Part shown: one piece after another, positions 41,698 through 52,597 of the stretch
How positions within the stretch are numbered: position 1 is the first letter of the stretch
Layout: each line of letters opens with the position of its first letter
Notes under the pieces: model-generated
Databases searched by the model: none
Seen by the model: the letters and a program-made list of their open reading frames with translations, nothing else
What the model was told of the DNA's origin: nothing
Program-made: the position numbers and the translations under genes
From: Lentibacillus sp. JNUCC-1
GTDB taxonomy: Bacteria; Bacillota; Bacilli; Bacillales; Amphibacillaceae
NCBI RefSeq assembly: GCF_009741735.1
Contig: NZ_WHOH01000001.1
Location: 1,922,001 to 1,986,000, forward strand
Reading direction: 5' to 3'
Length of the DNA: 64,000 nucleotides

Positions 41698-42255
41698 ATG
41701 ACAAATAATGGGATACGTTATTCAGAAGAACGAAAGGCTGCGATAGTGAAGCGGATGATGCCACCACAAAATGAATCCGTAAAGGCATTAAGTGAGGAAG
41801 TAGGTATTTCCGACGCAACGTTGTATAAATGGCGGAAAGAGGCCAGGGAGTCAGGTGCGGCAACACCTGGAAACGGACAAAACAGCGACCGTTGGTGCAG
41901 TGAAGATAAGTTTTTGATTGTTATGGAAACATATGCCATGAATGAGGAGGAGATAGCGGAGTATTGCCGCAAGAAAGGCTTGTACCGTGAACAGATTAAT
42001 GCTTGGCAACAAGTTTGCCTTCAGGCAAACGGCAATGCTTTTAACCAAGCCAAAGCGTTAACTGGACAACTAAAAGAGGAAAAACAGCGATCCAAAACAT
42101 TGGAAAAGGATCTTCAAAAAAAGGAGAAGGCGCTGGCAGAAGCTGCCGCATTGTTACTCCTAAGAAAAAAGGCCCGAGCGATTTGGGGGACCAAGAGGAC
42201 GAATGATAGGCCCACCAGATCGCGCACGTGCCGTGGAATTGATTCAAGAAGCTAA
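41698..42255 (+). CDS. IS3-family transposase OrfA, copy 2
   Basis: 185 residues, differing from copy 1 by a few substitutions (for example DRWCSED for DRWSSED). It has the same helix-turn-helix, coiled-coil and A-AAA-AAG slippery site, and the same five-G run (42185-42189) that uncouples OrfA from OrfB. Confidence 0.85.
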   Translation: MTNNGIRYSEERKAAIVKRMMPPQNESVKALSEEVGISDATLYKWRKEARESGAATPGNGQNSDRWCSEDKFLIVMETYAMNEEEIAEYCRKKGLYREQINAWQQVCLQANGNAFNQAKALTGQLKEEKQRSKTLEKDLQKKEKALAEAAALLLLRKKARAIWGTKRTNDRPTRSRTCRGIDSRS

Positions 42256-43258
42256 TCGAAATGGCGCACGTCTTTCAAAGGCATGTGAAGAATTGCATAT
42301 TCATGTGCGGACCTATCAGCGGTGGGTGTCTGAAGGCGATGTCAAAGTCGATCAACGCCCGCATGCCAAACGGCCCACGCCTAAAAATAAACTATCGGAA
42401 GAAGAAAGGGCAGAAATTTTAGAAGTTGTGAACCGAGAAGAATATGCCGATTTACCTCCTACTCAGATTGTGCCGCAACTGGCCGATCAGGAGAAGTATA
42501 TCGCATCTGAATCGACCTTCTATCGCGTACTGCGTGAAGAAGAAATGCAGAATCATCGTGGCCGCAGTCAGAAGCCCAAAAGACGGGTTCCTGAAAGCCA
42601 TCTAGCAACTGCGCCGAACCAAGTTTGGACATGGGATATCACATGGCTTGGGGGGCCTGTGAAAGGACTGTTCTACCGACTGTATTTGATTCTTGACCTG
42701 TTCAGTCGCAAAGCTGTGGGTTGGGAAGTATGGGAATCAGAGGAGGCCCAATACGCTGAGAAACTCGTAAAGAAAGCTGTGCTTAAAGAGGGGATAAAAG
42801 GCAGCCCTTTGGTACTACACTCTGATAATGGCAGCCCTATGAAGGCCGCGACATTCCTTGGGTTACTTGAGACCTTGGGCATTCAAAGCTCGTTCTCTAG
42901 GCCGCGCGTAAGCAATGACAATCCATTTTCGGAGGCAATGTTCCGCACACTTAAGTACCGTCCTGAGTTCCCTCATAAAGGGTTTGCTTCCTTGGAGGAT
43001 GCGAGAAAGTGGGCAGGACAGTTTATTAAGTGGTACAACGAGGTTCATTTACACAGCGGTTTAAATTTCGTGACCCCTGCACAATGCCATAGTGGAGAAT
43101 TTAAAGATATATTGGCAAAAAGGCATGACGTATATGAACAAGCAAAGCAACATCATCCAGAACGCTGGGGCGCAAGAAACACAAGGGATTGGTCACCTCA
43201 TGAAGAGGTTGCATTGAATCCTATGCGTGAAGAGACTTTATTGGCTATAGGAGATTAA
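42203..43258 (+). CDS. IS3-family transposase OrfB, copy 2
   Basis: 351 residues, complete DDE integrase: HTH-like N-terminus (LSKACEELHIHVRTYQRWV), WTWDITWLGG (Asp 1), LHSDNGSPMKAA (Asp 2), NPFSEAMFRTLKYRPE (Glu). The catalytic residues are intact. Normally made as OrfAB through frameshifting, but the -1 frame meets a stop before OrfB in this copy, so transposition by this copy alone is doubtful. Confidence 0.88.
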   Translation: MIGPPDRARAVELIQEANRNGARLSKACEELHIHVRTYQRWVSEGDVKVDQRPHAKRPTPKNKLSEEERAEILEVVNREEYADLPPTQIVPQLADQEKYIASESTFYRVLREEEMQNHRGRSQKPKRRVPESHLATAPNQVWTWDITWLGGPVKGLFYRLYLILDLFSRKAVGWEVWESEEAQYAEKLVKKAVLKEGIKGSPLVLHSDNGSPMKAATFLGLLETLGIQSSFSRPRVSNDNPFSEAMFRTLKYRPEFPHKGFASLEDARKWAGQFIKWYNEVHLHSGLNFVTPAQCHSGEFKDILAKRHDVYEQAKQHHPERWGARNTRDWSPHEEVALNPMREETLLAIGD

Positions 43259-43366
43259 TAGAATGGGTTTTTTATCACCTGATGATTTGAAATGAAAGAA
43301 TGGTTTTCCCTTTCATTTCAAATCATCAGGGCAGCAAGCAAAGCGCGGTAGCTATGGTCATATGGC

Positions 43367-44281
43367 GTGAAATTTAAAGAAGCTAAACTGCTTCATGCGA
43401 CAACTATGTTGACAAACACCGATATGAAATCGCCAACTTTTATTAACGAAGTAAGAAGAAATACCGAAGGAAGTGTAAGGGAATATCTGTTTTATGATAG
43501 CTTTAAAAACGTCAAGTTTCCTTATATAACTAACAAAAATGAACAAGTTAAAATAGGTATCTTCCTTAAACAAATGGATGACGCTATTATGTATCGACAA
43601 CGAGAACTAGATACTCTCAAGCAAACAAAACAGGGATTCTTGCAAAAAATGTTTCCAAAAGAAGGAGAGTCTGTGCCGGAGATTCGGTTTCCAGGGTTTA
43701 GCAAATCTTGGGAACAACATAAATTTCAAGATGACATTATATCAATTCAAACAGGTACAAATTTACTAGGTAATGAAATAAATAGCGGCGTTCCACTGAT
43801 TAAAATGGGTAATATTCAAAGGGGATATATTTCTTTCGATAAATTAGAATACCTAGATACTAATGAAGTTATTACTAAAGAAAATCTTATTTATAATGGA
43901 GATTTTTTCTTTAATACAAGAAATACACTTGAATTAGTTGGGAAGGGTGCAACTTGGTTTCTAGAAGATGAAAAGTATGCGTTTAATAGCAACATTGCAA
44001 GATGCACTTTAAAGAATATAGATACATACTTCTTTAATTATCTATATAATACAGAAGATTTAATTAGACAGGTAAAAGCAAGAGCAGTAGGAACAACAAG
44101 TGTTGCAGCTATTTATTCCAGGGATTTAAAATCAATAAAGTATATGATTCCAGATATTAAAGAGCAAACCAAAATCGGAAACTTTTTCAAACAACTAGAC
44201 GACACCATAGCCTTTCATCAACAAGAACTAGAAACCTTAAAACAAACCAAAAAAGCTTTCCTACAAAAAATGTTTGTCTAA
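43367..44281 (+). pseudogene. hsdS: Type I restriction specificity subunit HsdS, N-terminally truncated by IS
   Basis: The hsdS-derived part starts at 43422, right at the IS end. It holds the end of the first target-recognition domain, the central conserved helix (QMDDAIMYRQRELDTLKQTK), a complete second target-recognition domain (about 43680-44160) and the C-terminal helix (QLDDTIAFHQQELETLKQTK). The IS end supplies an in-frame ATG, so a 304-residue half-subunit could be made. Half-HsdS proteins can dimerise in some systems, but no hsdM remains here, so modification is not possible from this locus. hsdR follows 22 bases on. Confidence 0.85.
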
Positions 44282-44303
44282 GCACCAGAGAGGAGGAAGA
44301 ATC

Positions 44304-47300
44304 ATGACAAGTTTATCCCATAATGATGAAGCTGAAGTCGAACATCGGCTCATTGAAGTGCTGGGAGAAGGGTATAATCAATGGGATTTCCGTCCTGATT
44401 TAAAATCGGAAAACGCCCTCTGGAACAATTTGCGTGAAAAAATAACACAAAACAACTTATCTGAAATTGGTGAGCATCCGATTACAGATAAAGAGTTCGA
44501 CACGATCAAAACTGAATTACTATTAAAGACAAAAACCCCTTTGATTCTGCAAAGTGGCTTAAAGGGGAGAATGGTATTGCACGCATTACGATTGAAAGAG
44601 AAAATACTGACTTAGGGCAGATGTCATTAGTGTTGTATTCCAATCGTGATATAGGTGGTGGCATTTCTACATATGAAGTCGTTCACCAAATTTCCAAACA
44701 AAAATGCATGCAGATGACCGTGATCGTCGTTTTGATGTCACTCTTTTAATTAATGGTCTACCAATCGTTCAAATTGAATTAAAACAAGCAAGCGCAAAAG
44801 ATGGTGTGTTTCAAGCGTTTAACCAAATTAAGAAATATGCTGAAGAAGGAATGTACAGGGGGAATATCTTCTCTACATTGCAATTATTTGTTGTGTCTAA
44901 TGAACAAACGACACGCTATTTCGCGAATGCGATGCCAAAAGATATGCATAAAAAATTCCTATTTAGTTGGCGAACGACGGACAATAAAAAGATAGAAAAT
45001 CTTTATGAATTTGTGAAACAAGTTTTAAATATTCCAGATGCGCACCGATTAATTGCTGATTACACGATTGTGAGTGAAGACCAGGATAATAAGACATTAA
45101 TGGTTTTACAACCCTACCAAATCCATGCCATCCAGGCCTTGTATAAATCTGCAATGCAGCATCAGTCCGGGTTTGTTTGGCATGCAACTGGCTCTGGGAA
45201 GACATTAACAAGTTTTGTATCTACCAAGCTATTAGCACAAAAACCGGGTATTGACCGGACGATTATGTTGATTGACCGTAAAGACTTGGATAACCAAACG
45301 ACTTCCGAGTTCACAAAATTTGCTTCAGAATATAACACTGGTATCTCCTCTGGTAACGCGAGGTCTAATAGTTTAATAGTAGGTACTGGCAGTGCAAGAG
45401 AGTTAAGTCATACGTTACTCTCTGATGCCAATACAAATACAGTCATCATCACTACGCGCCAAAAGCTAGAGTCTGCCTTGCGTTATGCCGAGAAGGTAGA
45501 AGAGAATAAAGGTACGCAACGATTTAGAAAGTTATTAGGCCAGCATATCGTGTTTATCGTGGATGAATGTCACCGCGCATTAAGTGCAGAAGGTATGGAA
45601 AAAATGAAAGGTTTCTTTCCAAATTCTACTTGGTTTGGCTTTACAGGAACGCCAATTTTTAACGTCAATAAGAAGCAGGCGAAAGGGCAGTTAGCGAGGA
45701 CGACACGTGATCAGTATGGAGATGTTTTACATACCTATACTATTAAAAATGCCTTAGAGGATGAATCTGTATTAGGGTTTCAAGTAGAACATGTAGACAC
45801 CATTGAACGCACGTCTTTAAATAATCACATTTATGACCAACTCAGGCAGAGTGGAAAGTATGCTGACGCCACGGATATTAAAATAAACGATGTGATTGAT
45901 CAAATGGATGGAATCGAGAAGGAAAAGTATATCGAACCATCTGTTTTTGAAAGTGATGAGCATATTCAAAAGGTGATTCACAAGATCTTTCGTCCAGATA
46001 ATGCTTATATGAAATTTGACTTTCAAAATGGGCGCCCGCAGAAATCTGCCATTTTAACAACCAGTTCTATCGATATGGCAAAACGTTATTATCATGCTAT
46101 TAAGGAAGTGACGAAAGATCCAGACTGGATGAAGAATGAATTCCCTGATCATCCTATAAGAAAAGGACGTACCATGGAAGACCCAGACTTTCCACGAATT
46201 GCGATTACATATTCTTTAGAAGAAAATGAGGATCATGCAGCAGAGAGTCAAGATGAAATGAAAGAAATCATGAAGGATTATAATGATTACTATAATACGG
46301 CTTGGTCACTTGAAAGTGTAGATCGTTATAATGGCGATATTAATAACCGTTTAGCCCGCAAGAGGGCGGAATTTAAAGAGTTTGGGAAACAAATTGACCT
46401 TGTGATTGTTGTCGAACGCTTATTAACAGGATTTGATGCACCTACTGTCCAAACCCTTTTTGTTGATCGGAATTTAAGTTATGCCAATTTGATTCAGGCC
46501 TTTTCGCGAACAAATCGGACATACCCAGAAAAGACAAAGGGATTAATTGTGACCTTCAGGAAGCCTTACACAATGGAATATAATGTGCAGGAAGCAACAA
46601 AGCTATACTCTGATGATAGAGAAGAATCCACCTTAATCTATCCAACGTACGATGATTCAAAGAAACGTTTTAAAAAGGCGCACAAAGAATTGGAGACAAT
46701 TGCGCCTCACATTGAGAATATAGACGAGCATACGCCCATTGAAACTCGAGTTGAATTTGTAAAAGCGTTTCAAGAATTAAATAATGCTTACGAGGCGCTT
46801 GTAACCTATAACGAATACAACGATGATATGGAAACTTCAAATACACTTAGAGATCAAGTCATGACGATTGAAGAATCTTTTGGCGTATATAACACAGTTA
46901 AAGGATCATTAATCGATGACGAGGATTCTGGCGATGAACCAGATGTTGATTTCTCTGATATTGAATTTTACGGCGCGAATGCAGCCAAGATTTATGATGT
47001 TGATGCAACTTATATTGATAAGCTACTTGAAACATACTCAGCCAATAATAAAAATATCCGTGACGATATAGAAAATGCACTTCAAAAACTAGAAAAAACA
47101 GAAATTGTTAAAAATGTGTATCGGTACATTTTAAATGCAATTGATAATGAAGAAGTTGATAAAGATGAAGATATTTTTATTGTTAAAAGAGCATTCTTTA
47201 CGGAGCGAAAAAACAAAGCAATAGAAGATTTTGCAAATACATGGTTCGTAGACAAAGATGAACTTCATTTATCCCAGGTTCAATATATGATTGGAATGGA

Positions 47301-47463
47301 TCCTATACCAAACATCGGTGAAATCATTGACAGTAGGGATTTTGATAAGTATAAAGCAGTAAATCCTGATGCCAAACCATTCAAATATGGCCCTGGAATG
47401 AAACGTGAGTGGAGGAATGTGTTGGATGAAGTTGTTGTGCCGTTGGATGATGAGTTAAGGTAG
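44304..47463 (+). pseudogene. hsdR: Type I restriction subunit HsdR, two frame breaks
   Basis: About 1,053 residues if repaired; the start is at 44304 after GAGGAGGAAG. The frame breaks at the C4/T3 run 44536-44542 and the A5 run 44700-44704, each by one lost base. The nuclease region then reads DDRDRRFDVTLLINGLPIVQIELK, giving the Asp and Glu-x-Lys of the PD-(D/E)xK site. Helicase motifs are intact in the long 3' frame: HATGSGKTLT, VDECHRA, FTGTPI and the late motif QAFSRTNRTYPE. HsdR needs HsdM and HsdS to restrict DNA; hsdM is absent and hsdS truncated. If the breaks are sequencing errors, HsdR is whole but orphaned. Confidence 0.85.
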
Positions 47464-47649
47464 AATTGCTCACCTTCTTTTTCTTTATTAAACATTAAGG
47501 ATTTTATTTGGATAAAGTTGCAGGTTGGAAATGTTATTGCAAAAATTGTTGGTACTAAGATACTTAAAACAGTCTATGGAAATATCAACTATCTTGTCAC
47601 TGAATTTTAGTGCACTGTTACTACCTCCAAATTATAGGAGTGGATTAAA

Positions 47650-49365
47650 ATTAGGCTAAAACAATTAACAATATATAATTACAGAAATCTATCTGGAAAG
47701 ATGTTCAAATTTAATCATGATATAAATTTTATTATTGGTGAAAACAACATTGGGAAAACTAATGTCTTAGACTTACTAAATATTATATTTAATAGGAGAG
47801 AATTTGAAGAAGAGGATTTCTTCGATAAAGATGAACCATTAGAAGTTAAAGCAAAATTAAAAATAGAAGATGGAGAAATAGGTATATTTGATGATTACTT
47901 TGCATTTGGTGAGGATAAAACAATAATAAATATATTGATAAAGCAAGAGACTATAGAAGACAATATTAAGTATTATGAGGAAAGAACAGGGGATGAAATA
48001 TATAGAACAGCAATAAAGTCTTCACACTTTATTTCTTACGGTTCTGTAAGAAACCCCAATAAAGAGCTAAACTTTAATGGGAAAAACAATTTTTTGAATG
48101 AATTGATGAAAAAGGTCTTGGTTCAACAAGAAAATTTTGAAGTATTAAACGAAGATGCTGTTGATCAATTGTTGTATTCTATTAACTATTATATCCATAA
48201 ACTGGATACTTTTAATCTGTTTAATATTACAGCTGGTACAGGCGAGAGTATTAATAATATGTTAGGTCGGTTAATTCAACTTTTAGCAGAAGAAAAATAT
48301 GAACTTAATGAACTAGGTGAGGGTACCCAATTTTTAAATTCTATTCCTCTTGTTTTATTAAATCAAATATCAAATATATTTAATAATAAGAAACAGAACG
48401 CAATCATTGAGGTAGAAGGTAGAAAAACATTAAATGTTATCATTTCTATCGATGAGCCCGAATTACATCTACATCCTCACTCACAGAGGTACTTCATTCA
48501 TTATATTAAGAGTATACTAAACAATGAGGATAAGAATTTTAATGAATTGCTGAATTTTTTATTCGGTATTGACGCTATACAGGGACAATTATTTATTATT
48601 ACACATTCTCCTTTTATACTAGATAATGACTATAAACAGATAATTAGAGTTTACAGGAATTTAAGCGAAGAAGTTTTAGTGAAAAATGGATTGGATATAG
48701 ATATAGGAAAATCATTAGAAAAGCATTTATACAGATTTTTTAATGAGTTAAAGGAAGCATTTTACGCAAAAAAGGTGTTAGTTGTAGAGGGAGAAACAGA
48801 AATTGGTGCGGTTAATCCATTGTTTGAACGAGAGGGTATTAATCCAAATAAAGAAGGAATCAGCGTTTTAAACTCACATGGCGTAGAAAGAGTCCCCCAA
48901 TTAATGAAATTATTTGAAAACTTCGGGGTTAAAGTTGTCGGAATTATAGATAAAGATAATGGTAATATAGATAATGAACCAAGATACCAAGGAATTAAGG
49001 GACTATTTCAAACAACTTTAACAGAATTTGAAGATGACATTGTTGAATGCTATAACTTCGATAAATATATTGATTTTTATGAAGCAAAAGATGTTTGTCT
49101 TATCAGTCGTGTCATGGGAGTAGCGAAGAAGTTTAATATAGATTTAAATCCAACCACTTCTAGTGATTTTATTGAACAATTAAGAAGACTCGAAGATGAA
49201 AAAAAGAATTTAATTTTTGCGGAAGTTAAAGAGAATTTTATTCGGGATTTAAAAAGTGATGGTAATAAAGGGGTGGTCAATGGAATGCTAGTTGCGGAAC
49301 ATGCTTTAGTGACCCCGGATTGTTTTAAAGCAGCATTTCAAGACTTGGTGAAGTCAGATGAATAA
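47650..49365 (+). CDS. gajA: Gabija-like GajA: ABC-ATPase/TOPRIM (OLD-family) nuclease
   Basis: 571 residues if started at the ATT codon 47650, nine bases after AGGAG. The first ATG (47701) would remove the conserved N-terminal strand (RLKQLTIYNYRNLSG), so a rare ATT start is preferred. The ATPase domain has Walker A GENNIGKTN, Walker B IDEPELHLHPHSQ and ITHSPFIL. The TOPRIM domain (from ~360) has VVEGETEIGA with the catalytic Glu and IIDKDNGN with the Asp-x-Asp. GajA is a DNA nickase held in check by nucleotides and released when phage replication depletes them. Length is close to the family type (~580). Overlaps gajB by 8 bases. Confidence 0.85.
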   Translation: MRLKQLTIYNYRNLSGKMFKFNHDINFIIGENNIGKTNVLDLLNIIFNRREFEEEDFFDKDEPLEVKAKLKIEDGEIGIFDDYFAFGEDKTIINILIKQETIEDNIKYYEERTGDEIYRTAIKSSHFISYGSVRNPNKELNFNGKNNFLNELMKKVLVQQENFEVLNEDAVDQLLYSINYYIHKLDTFNLFNITAGTGESINNMLGRLIQLLAEEKYELNELGEGTQFLNSIPLVLLNQISNIFNNKKQNAIIEVEGRKTLNVIISIDEPELHLHPHSQRYFIHYIKSILNNEDKNFNELLNFLFGIDAIQGQLFIITHSPFILDNDYKQIIRVYRNLSEEVLVKNGLDIDIGKSLEKHLYRFFNELKEAFYAKKVLVVEGETEIGAVNPLFEREGINPNKEGISVLNSHGVERVPQLMKLFENFGVKVVGIIDKDNGNIDNEPRYQGIKGLFQTTLTEFEDDIVECYNFDKYIDFYEAKDVCLISRVMGVAKKFNIDLNPTTSSDFIEQLRRLEDEKKNLIFAEVKENFIRDLKSDGNKGVVNGMLVAEHALVTPDCFKAAFQDLVKSDE

Positions 49366-51130
49366 ACTATTGGAATATCAAAATGAGATTATTGATTACT
49401 TTAATTCTGATATTCAGCAATTATCAGTAATTCAATCTGTTGCTCCAAGGTTTATTGTCGAGGCTCCTGCCGGTTATGGTAAAACAAAAGTATTAATAAA
49501 TAAAGTAGTTTATGATTTATTGTGTAATAAGCCTAAAAACCACGAAAAAGTTCTGATGATAACATTTAGTATTAATTCTACTAGTAAAATGAAACAAGAT
49601 ATTGAAAAAGAAATTTCTTGTTTACCTGATAATTTGAAAAAAAGAATAAAAAGGAAAGTGAAAATTACAAACTATCATGGATTGGCAAGGTTAATTCTAC
49701 GGAAATATGGTGTGGAATTTAGTGAAAAACTTCTTAGAATGGAGGAGTTAGATGTTATTGATGATGAAGTAGCAATTGGGAATTATCTGGTGTCTAAAGA
49801 GGACAAGATGGTTGTAGGCAAATACAATGAAGCTGTAAAAACTGCCAAAGCAGTTTTTATACATAATAACATAGAAGAATATAATAATGTTATTATTAAT
49901 CAATTATTACCTAATAACTATATTACACACAACGGAATTATTACATTAACGATACAGTTGCTAAAAGAAAATAATGAATTGTTGGTTTTTTATCAACAAT
50001 TATTCACCAATATAGTGGTTGATGAATTTCAGGATAGTAACCATCTGAATTTAATGTTATTAGAGTTATTATTGACTAATGAAAAAGTAAAACTTCAAAT
50101 ATATGGCGATCATCTTCAAAGAATTTACGGATTTATTGGTACTGTTCCCAATTTATTTGATATATTTAGTGAAAAGTATGATTGTAAGTATTATAAACTT
50201 CAGACGAACTATCGCTTTAAAGATAATAGAGAAATGTTAATGATAGACAATAAAGTCAGAAGTGTAGCATCTAATGCTTATAATAAGCTAGATAAAACAC
50301 ATAGTGAATACATTAAATACCATGAGACACATCAAGAAGAAGTACATGACATTGTATCTAGGTTAAAGAAGGGTATTGAAGAAAACTCGCAGCGAAATTT
50401 TGCTGTATTAGTTCCGCAGCGTGGACAAGATGTTGATGTTTTGATTAACGAATTAAAATATCAGGACATTACCTTTTATAATGCACTAAATATTGATGTT
50501 AACCATAAAGATTACAGACTATTTCATGAAATATGTGCTAGTGAATTTCAAAAACATTTTATGAGCAGTGTAAAAATTATTAAATCCGAAATAAATAAAT
50601 GGTTTCAAAAGGTTGAGTATAGATTAGCGTCTACTGAAATAGATATAGATACAAAGAGTAGCTTTTTAAAATTATTTAAAGCCTTTGTAAACTCTATTGT
50701 GGTCAACAGCACATATAGAAAGTTAACGCAAAAGGAAAAAACGGAATATATATTGGAAGTTCTTTTAGAACATGAATTGAGTCGCTATCTCTCTGCAATA
50801 AAAGATGATATTCAGATCTTAACTATCCATTCCTCAAAAGGATTGGAATGGGATGAAGTATTTTTGATGGATATGGAAGAAGGAAAACTTCCTAGTTGGA
50901 GAGGAATGTGTATTGATTGTGACTACAAAGAGAATTGTAAAATTGAATTGAATGAAGATAATGAGATGGTTTTTATAGAACAACTTAGTGTATTTTATGT
51001 TGGTGTTACAAGAGCGCGTGAAAGAGTAAATATATCTGCTAGTAAAAAATGTGCGCGCAACTTTAATAAAAATATATCATGTTTATTTGATGTGCTAAAT
51101 ATAAAACCAAAAAACCAAATACAAGAATAA
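49358..51130 (+). CDS. gajB: Gabija-like GajB: UvrD/Rep-type helicase
   Basis: 590 residues, superfamily 1 helicase. Motif I APAGYGKTK (near residue 36), Ia TFSINSTSKM, II VVDEFQDSN, III YGDHLQRIYGF, IV TNYRF, V TIHSSKGLEWDEVF and VI VGVTRARERV. A C-terminal CIDCDYKENC could bind a metal or Fe-S cluster. GajB works with GajA in Gabija anti-phage defence, probably sensing DNA ends. The ATG overlaps the gajA stop (8 bases), showing strict co-translation. It is about 90 residues longer than the commonly studied GajB. Confidence 0.85.
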   Translation: MNKLLEYQNEIIDYFNSDIQQLSVIQSVAPRFIVEAPAGYGKTKVLINKVVYDLLCNKPKNHEKVLMITFSINSTSKMKQDIEKEISCLPDNLKKRIKRKVKITNYHGLARLILRKYGVEFSEKLLRMEELDVIDDEVAIGNYLVSKEDKMVVGKYNEAVKTAKAVFIHNNIEEYNNVIINQLLPNNYITHNGIITLTIQLLKENNELLVFYQQLFTNIVVDEFQDSNHLNLMLLELLLTNEKVKLQIYGDHLQRIYGFIGTVPNLFDIFSEKYDCKYYKLQTNYRFKDNREMLMIDNKVRSVASNAYNKLDKTHSEYIKYHETHQEEVHDIVSRLKKGIEENSQRNFAVLVPQRGQDVDVLINELKYQDITFYNALNIDVNHKDYRLFHEICASEFQKHFMSSVKIIKSEINKWFQKVEYRLASTEIDIDTKSSFLKLFKAFVNSIVVNSTYRKLTQKEKTEYILEVLLEHELSRYLSAIKDDIQILTIHSSKGLEWDEVFLMDMEEGKLPSWRGMCIDCDYKENCKIELNEDNEMVFIEQLSVFYVGVTRARERVNISASKKCARNFNKNISCLFDVLNIKPKNQIQE

Positions 51131-51517
51131 ACAACAATACAAAATCACACACAATTATCTTTGTTTTTGAGGCGCTCAAAACCATTGATTCCACAGTATT
51201 TCACAATTCAACAAAGCACAAAAAAAGCACAACACGCCGGGCATGATGTAATAAGGCAGTACGCCATCATAGTAAATTTATGCAAAGGCTGGTTCTTCAT
51301 GCATTCAATAAAAAAACTTTACAACAGTTTTACAAAGGAATCATTATCCTTAACTAAAGTGACATCGGTGTTTGTCAACATAGTTGTCGCATTCAGCTAA
51401 TTATTTTTTAAAATTTCATACCCAGTGATCATAGCTACCGCGCTTCGCTTGCTGCCCTGATGATTTAAAATGAAAGGTGAACCATTTTTCATTTCAAATC
51501 ATCAGGTGATAGGCACT

Positions 51518-52597
51518 CTATGAATCACCTGAGGCCACGGCAGTATCCTCACGCATTGGATTCAGTGCAACCTCTTCATGAGGAGACCAATCCCTTGTGC
51601 CCCTGGATCCCCAACGTTCTGGATGTTTTTGTTTTGCCTGTTCATAGATGACTTGACGTTGTGCCAAAATATCTTTATATGCCCCATTATGGCACTGTAC
51701 AGGTGTCACGAAATTTAAAGCACTGTGTAAATGAACGTCGTTATACCATTCGACAAACTGACTTGCCCATTTTCTCGCCTCCTCCAAGGAGACAAAACCT
51801 TCATGAGGAAACTCCGGTCGGTACTTAAGTGTCCGGAACATCGCTTCCGAATATGGATTGTCATTGCTTACTCGGGGCCTGGAAAATGAGCTTTGAATAC
51901 CCAAGGTCTCAAGCAATCCAAGGAACGTTGCGGCTTTCATAGGGCTGCCATTATCAGAGTGCAGTACTAAAGGCCTGCCTTTGATTTCCTCTTTCAGTAC
52001 AGCTTTTTTGACGAGCTTTTCAGCGTACTGAGCTTCCTCTGTTTCCCACACTTCCCAACCAACAACTTTGCGACTAAACAGATCAAGGATCAAGTACAAT
52101 CGGTAGAATAATCCTTTCACAGGGCCGCCGAGCCATGTGATATCCCAAGTCCAAACCTGATTCGGTGCCGTTGCCAAGTGACTTTCGGGAATTCGCTTTT
52201 TGGGCTTTTGACTGCGGCCACGATGATTCTGCATTTTTTCTTCGCGTAGTACGCGATAAAACGTTGATTCGGATGCAATATATTTCCCCTGATCAGCCAG
52301 AAGGGGGATAATTTGTGTGGGAGGTAAATCGGCATATGATTCCTGGTTTACAACCTCCAGAATTTCGGTTCTTTCTTCTTCTGATATTTTGTTCTTGGGT
52401 ATTGGCCGCTCTGCGTGAGGACGTTGATCGATCTTGACATCGCCTTCAGCCACCCACCTTTGATAAGTCCGTACGTGAATATGCAATTCTTCACATGCTT
52501 TTGAAAGACGCGCGCCATTTCGATTGGCTTCCTGAATTAATTCTACGGCACGTAAGCGATCTGACGGATCGATCATTCGTCCTCTTGGTCCCCCCAA
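51518..52597 (-). CDS. IS3-family transposase OrfB, copy 3
   Basis: 359 residues from a TTG, or 352 from the ATG at 52576. DDE residues in WTWDITWLGG, LHSDNGSPMKAA and NPYSEAMFRTLKYR. Probably expressed mostly as OrfAB by -1 frameshifting from the upstream frame. All catalytic residues are present. Confidence 0.9.
   Translation of the reverse strand: MGGPRGRMIDPSDRLRAVELIQEANRNGARLSKACEELHIHVRTYQRWVAEGDVKIDQRPHAERPIPKNKISEEERTEILEVVNQESYADLPPTQIIPLLADQGKYIASESTFYRVLREEKMQNHRGRSQKPKKRIPESHLATAPNQVWTWDITWLGGPVKGLFYRLYLILDLFSRKVVGWEVWETEEAQYAEKLVKKAVLKEEIKGRPLVLHSDNGSPMKAATFLGLLETLGIQSSFSRPRVSNDNPYSEAMFRTLKYRPEFPHEGFVSLEEARKWASQFVEWYNDVHLHSALNFVTPVQCHNGAYKDILAQRQVIYEQAKQKHPERWGSRGTRDWSPHEEVALNPMREDTAVASGDS

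Larger units (their letters stand above)
41625..43421 (+). mobile_element. IS3-family insertion sequence, copy 2
   Basis: 1,797 bases, nearly identical to copy 1. Same terminal repeats and same hairpin (43279-43329). No matching target duplication: the left flank ends CATTAG, the right begins ATATGA. The left neighbour is a gene fragment (SBP) and the right neighbour is another (hsdS). This copy therefore marks an IS-mediated deletion or recombination joint, not a simple insertion. OrfB is full length here. Confidence 0.9.

Noticed and set aside
26756..43421. IS copies 1 and 2 as ends of a composite transposon carrying the metabolic operons
   Set aside because: Copy 1 has its own CAT duplication inside an intron, and copy 2 joins two gene stumps, so there is no shared outer duplication.
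44704..44760. ATG at 44704 as the true start of a shorter hsdR
   Set aside because: Upstream sequence continues HsdR homology in another frame; a start here would remove the N-terminal part of the nuclease domain.
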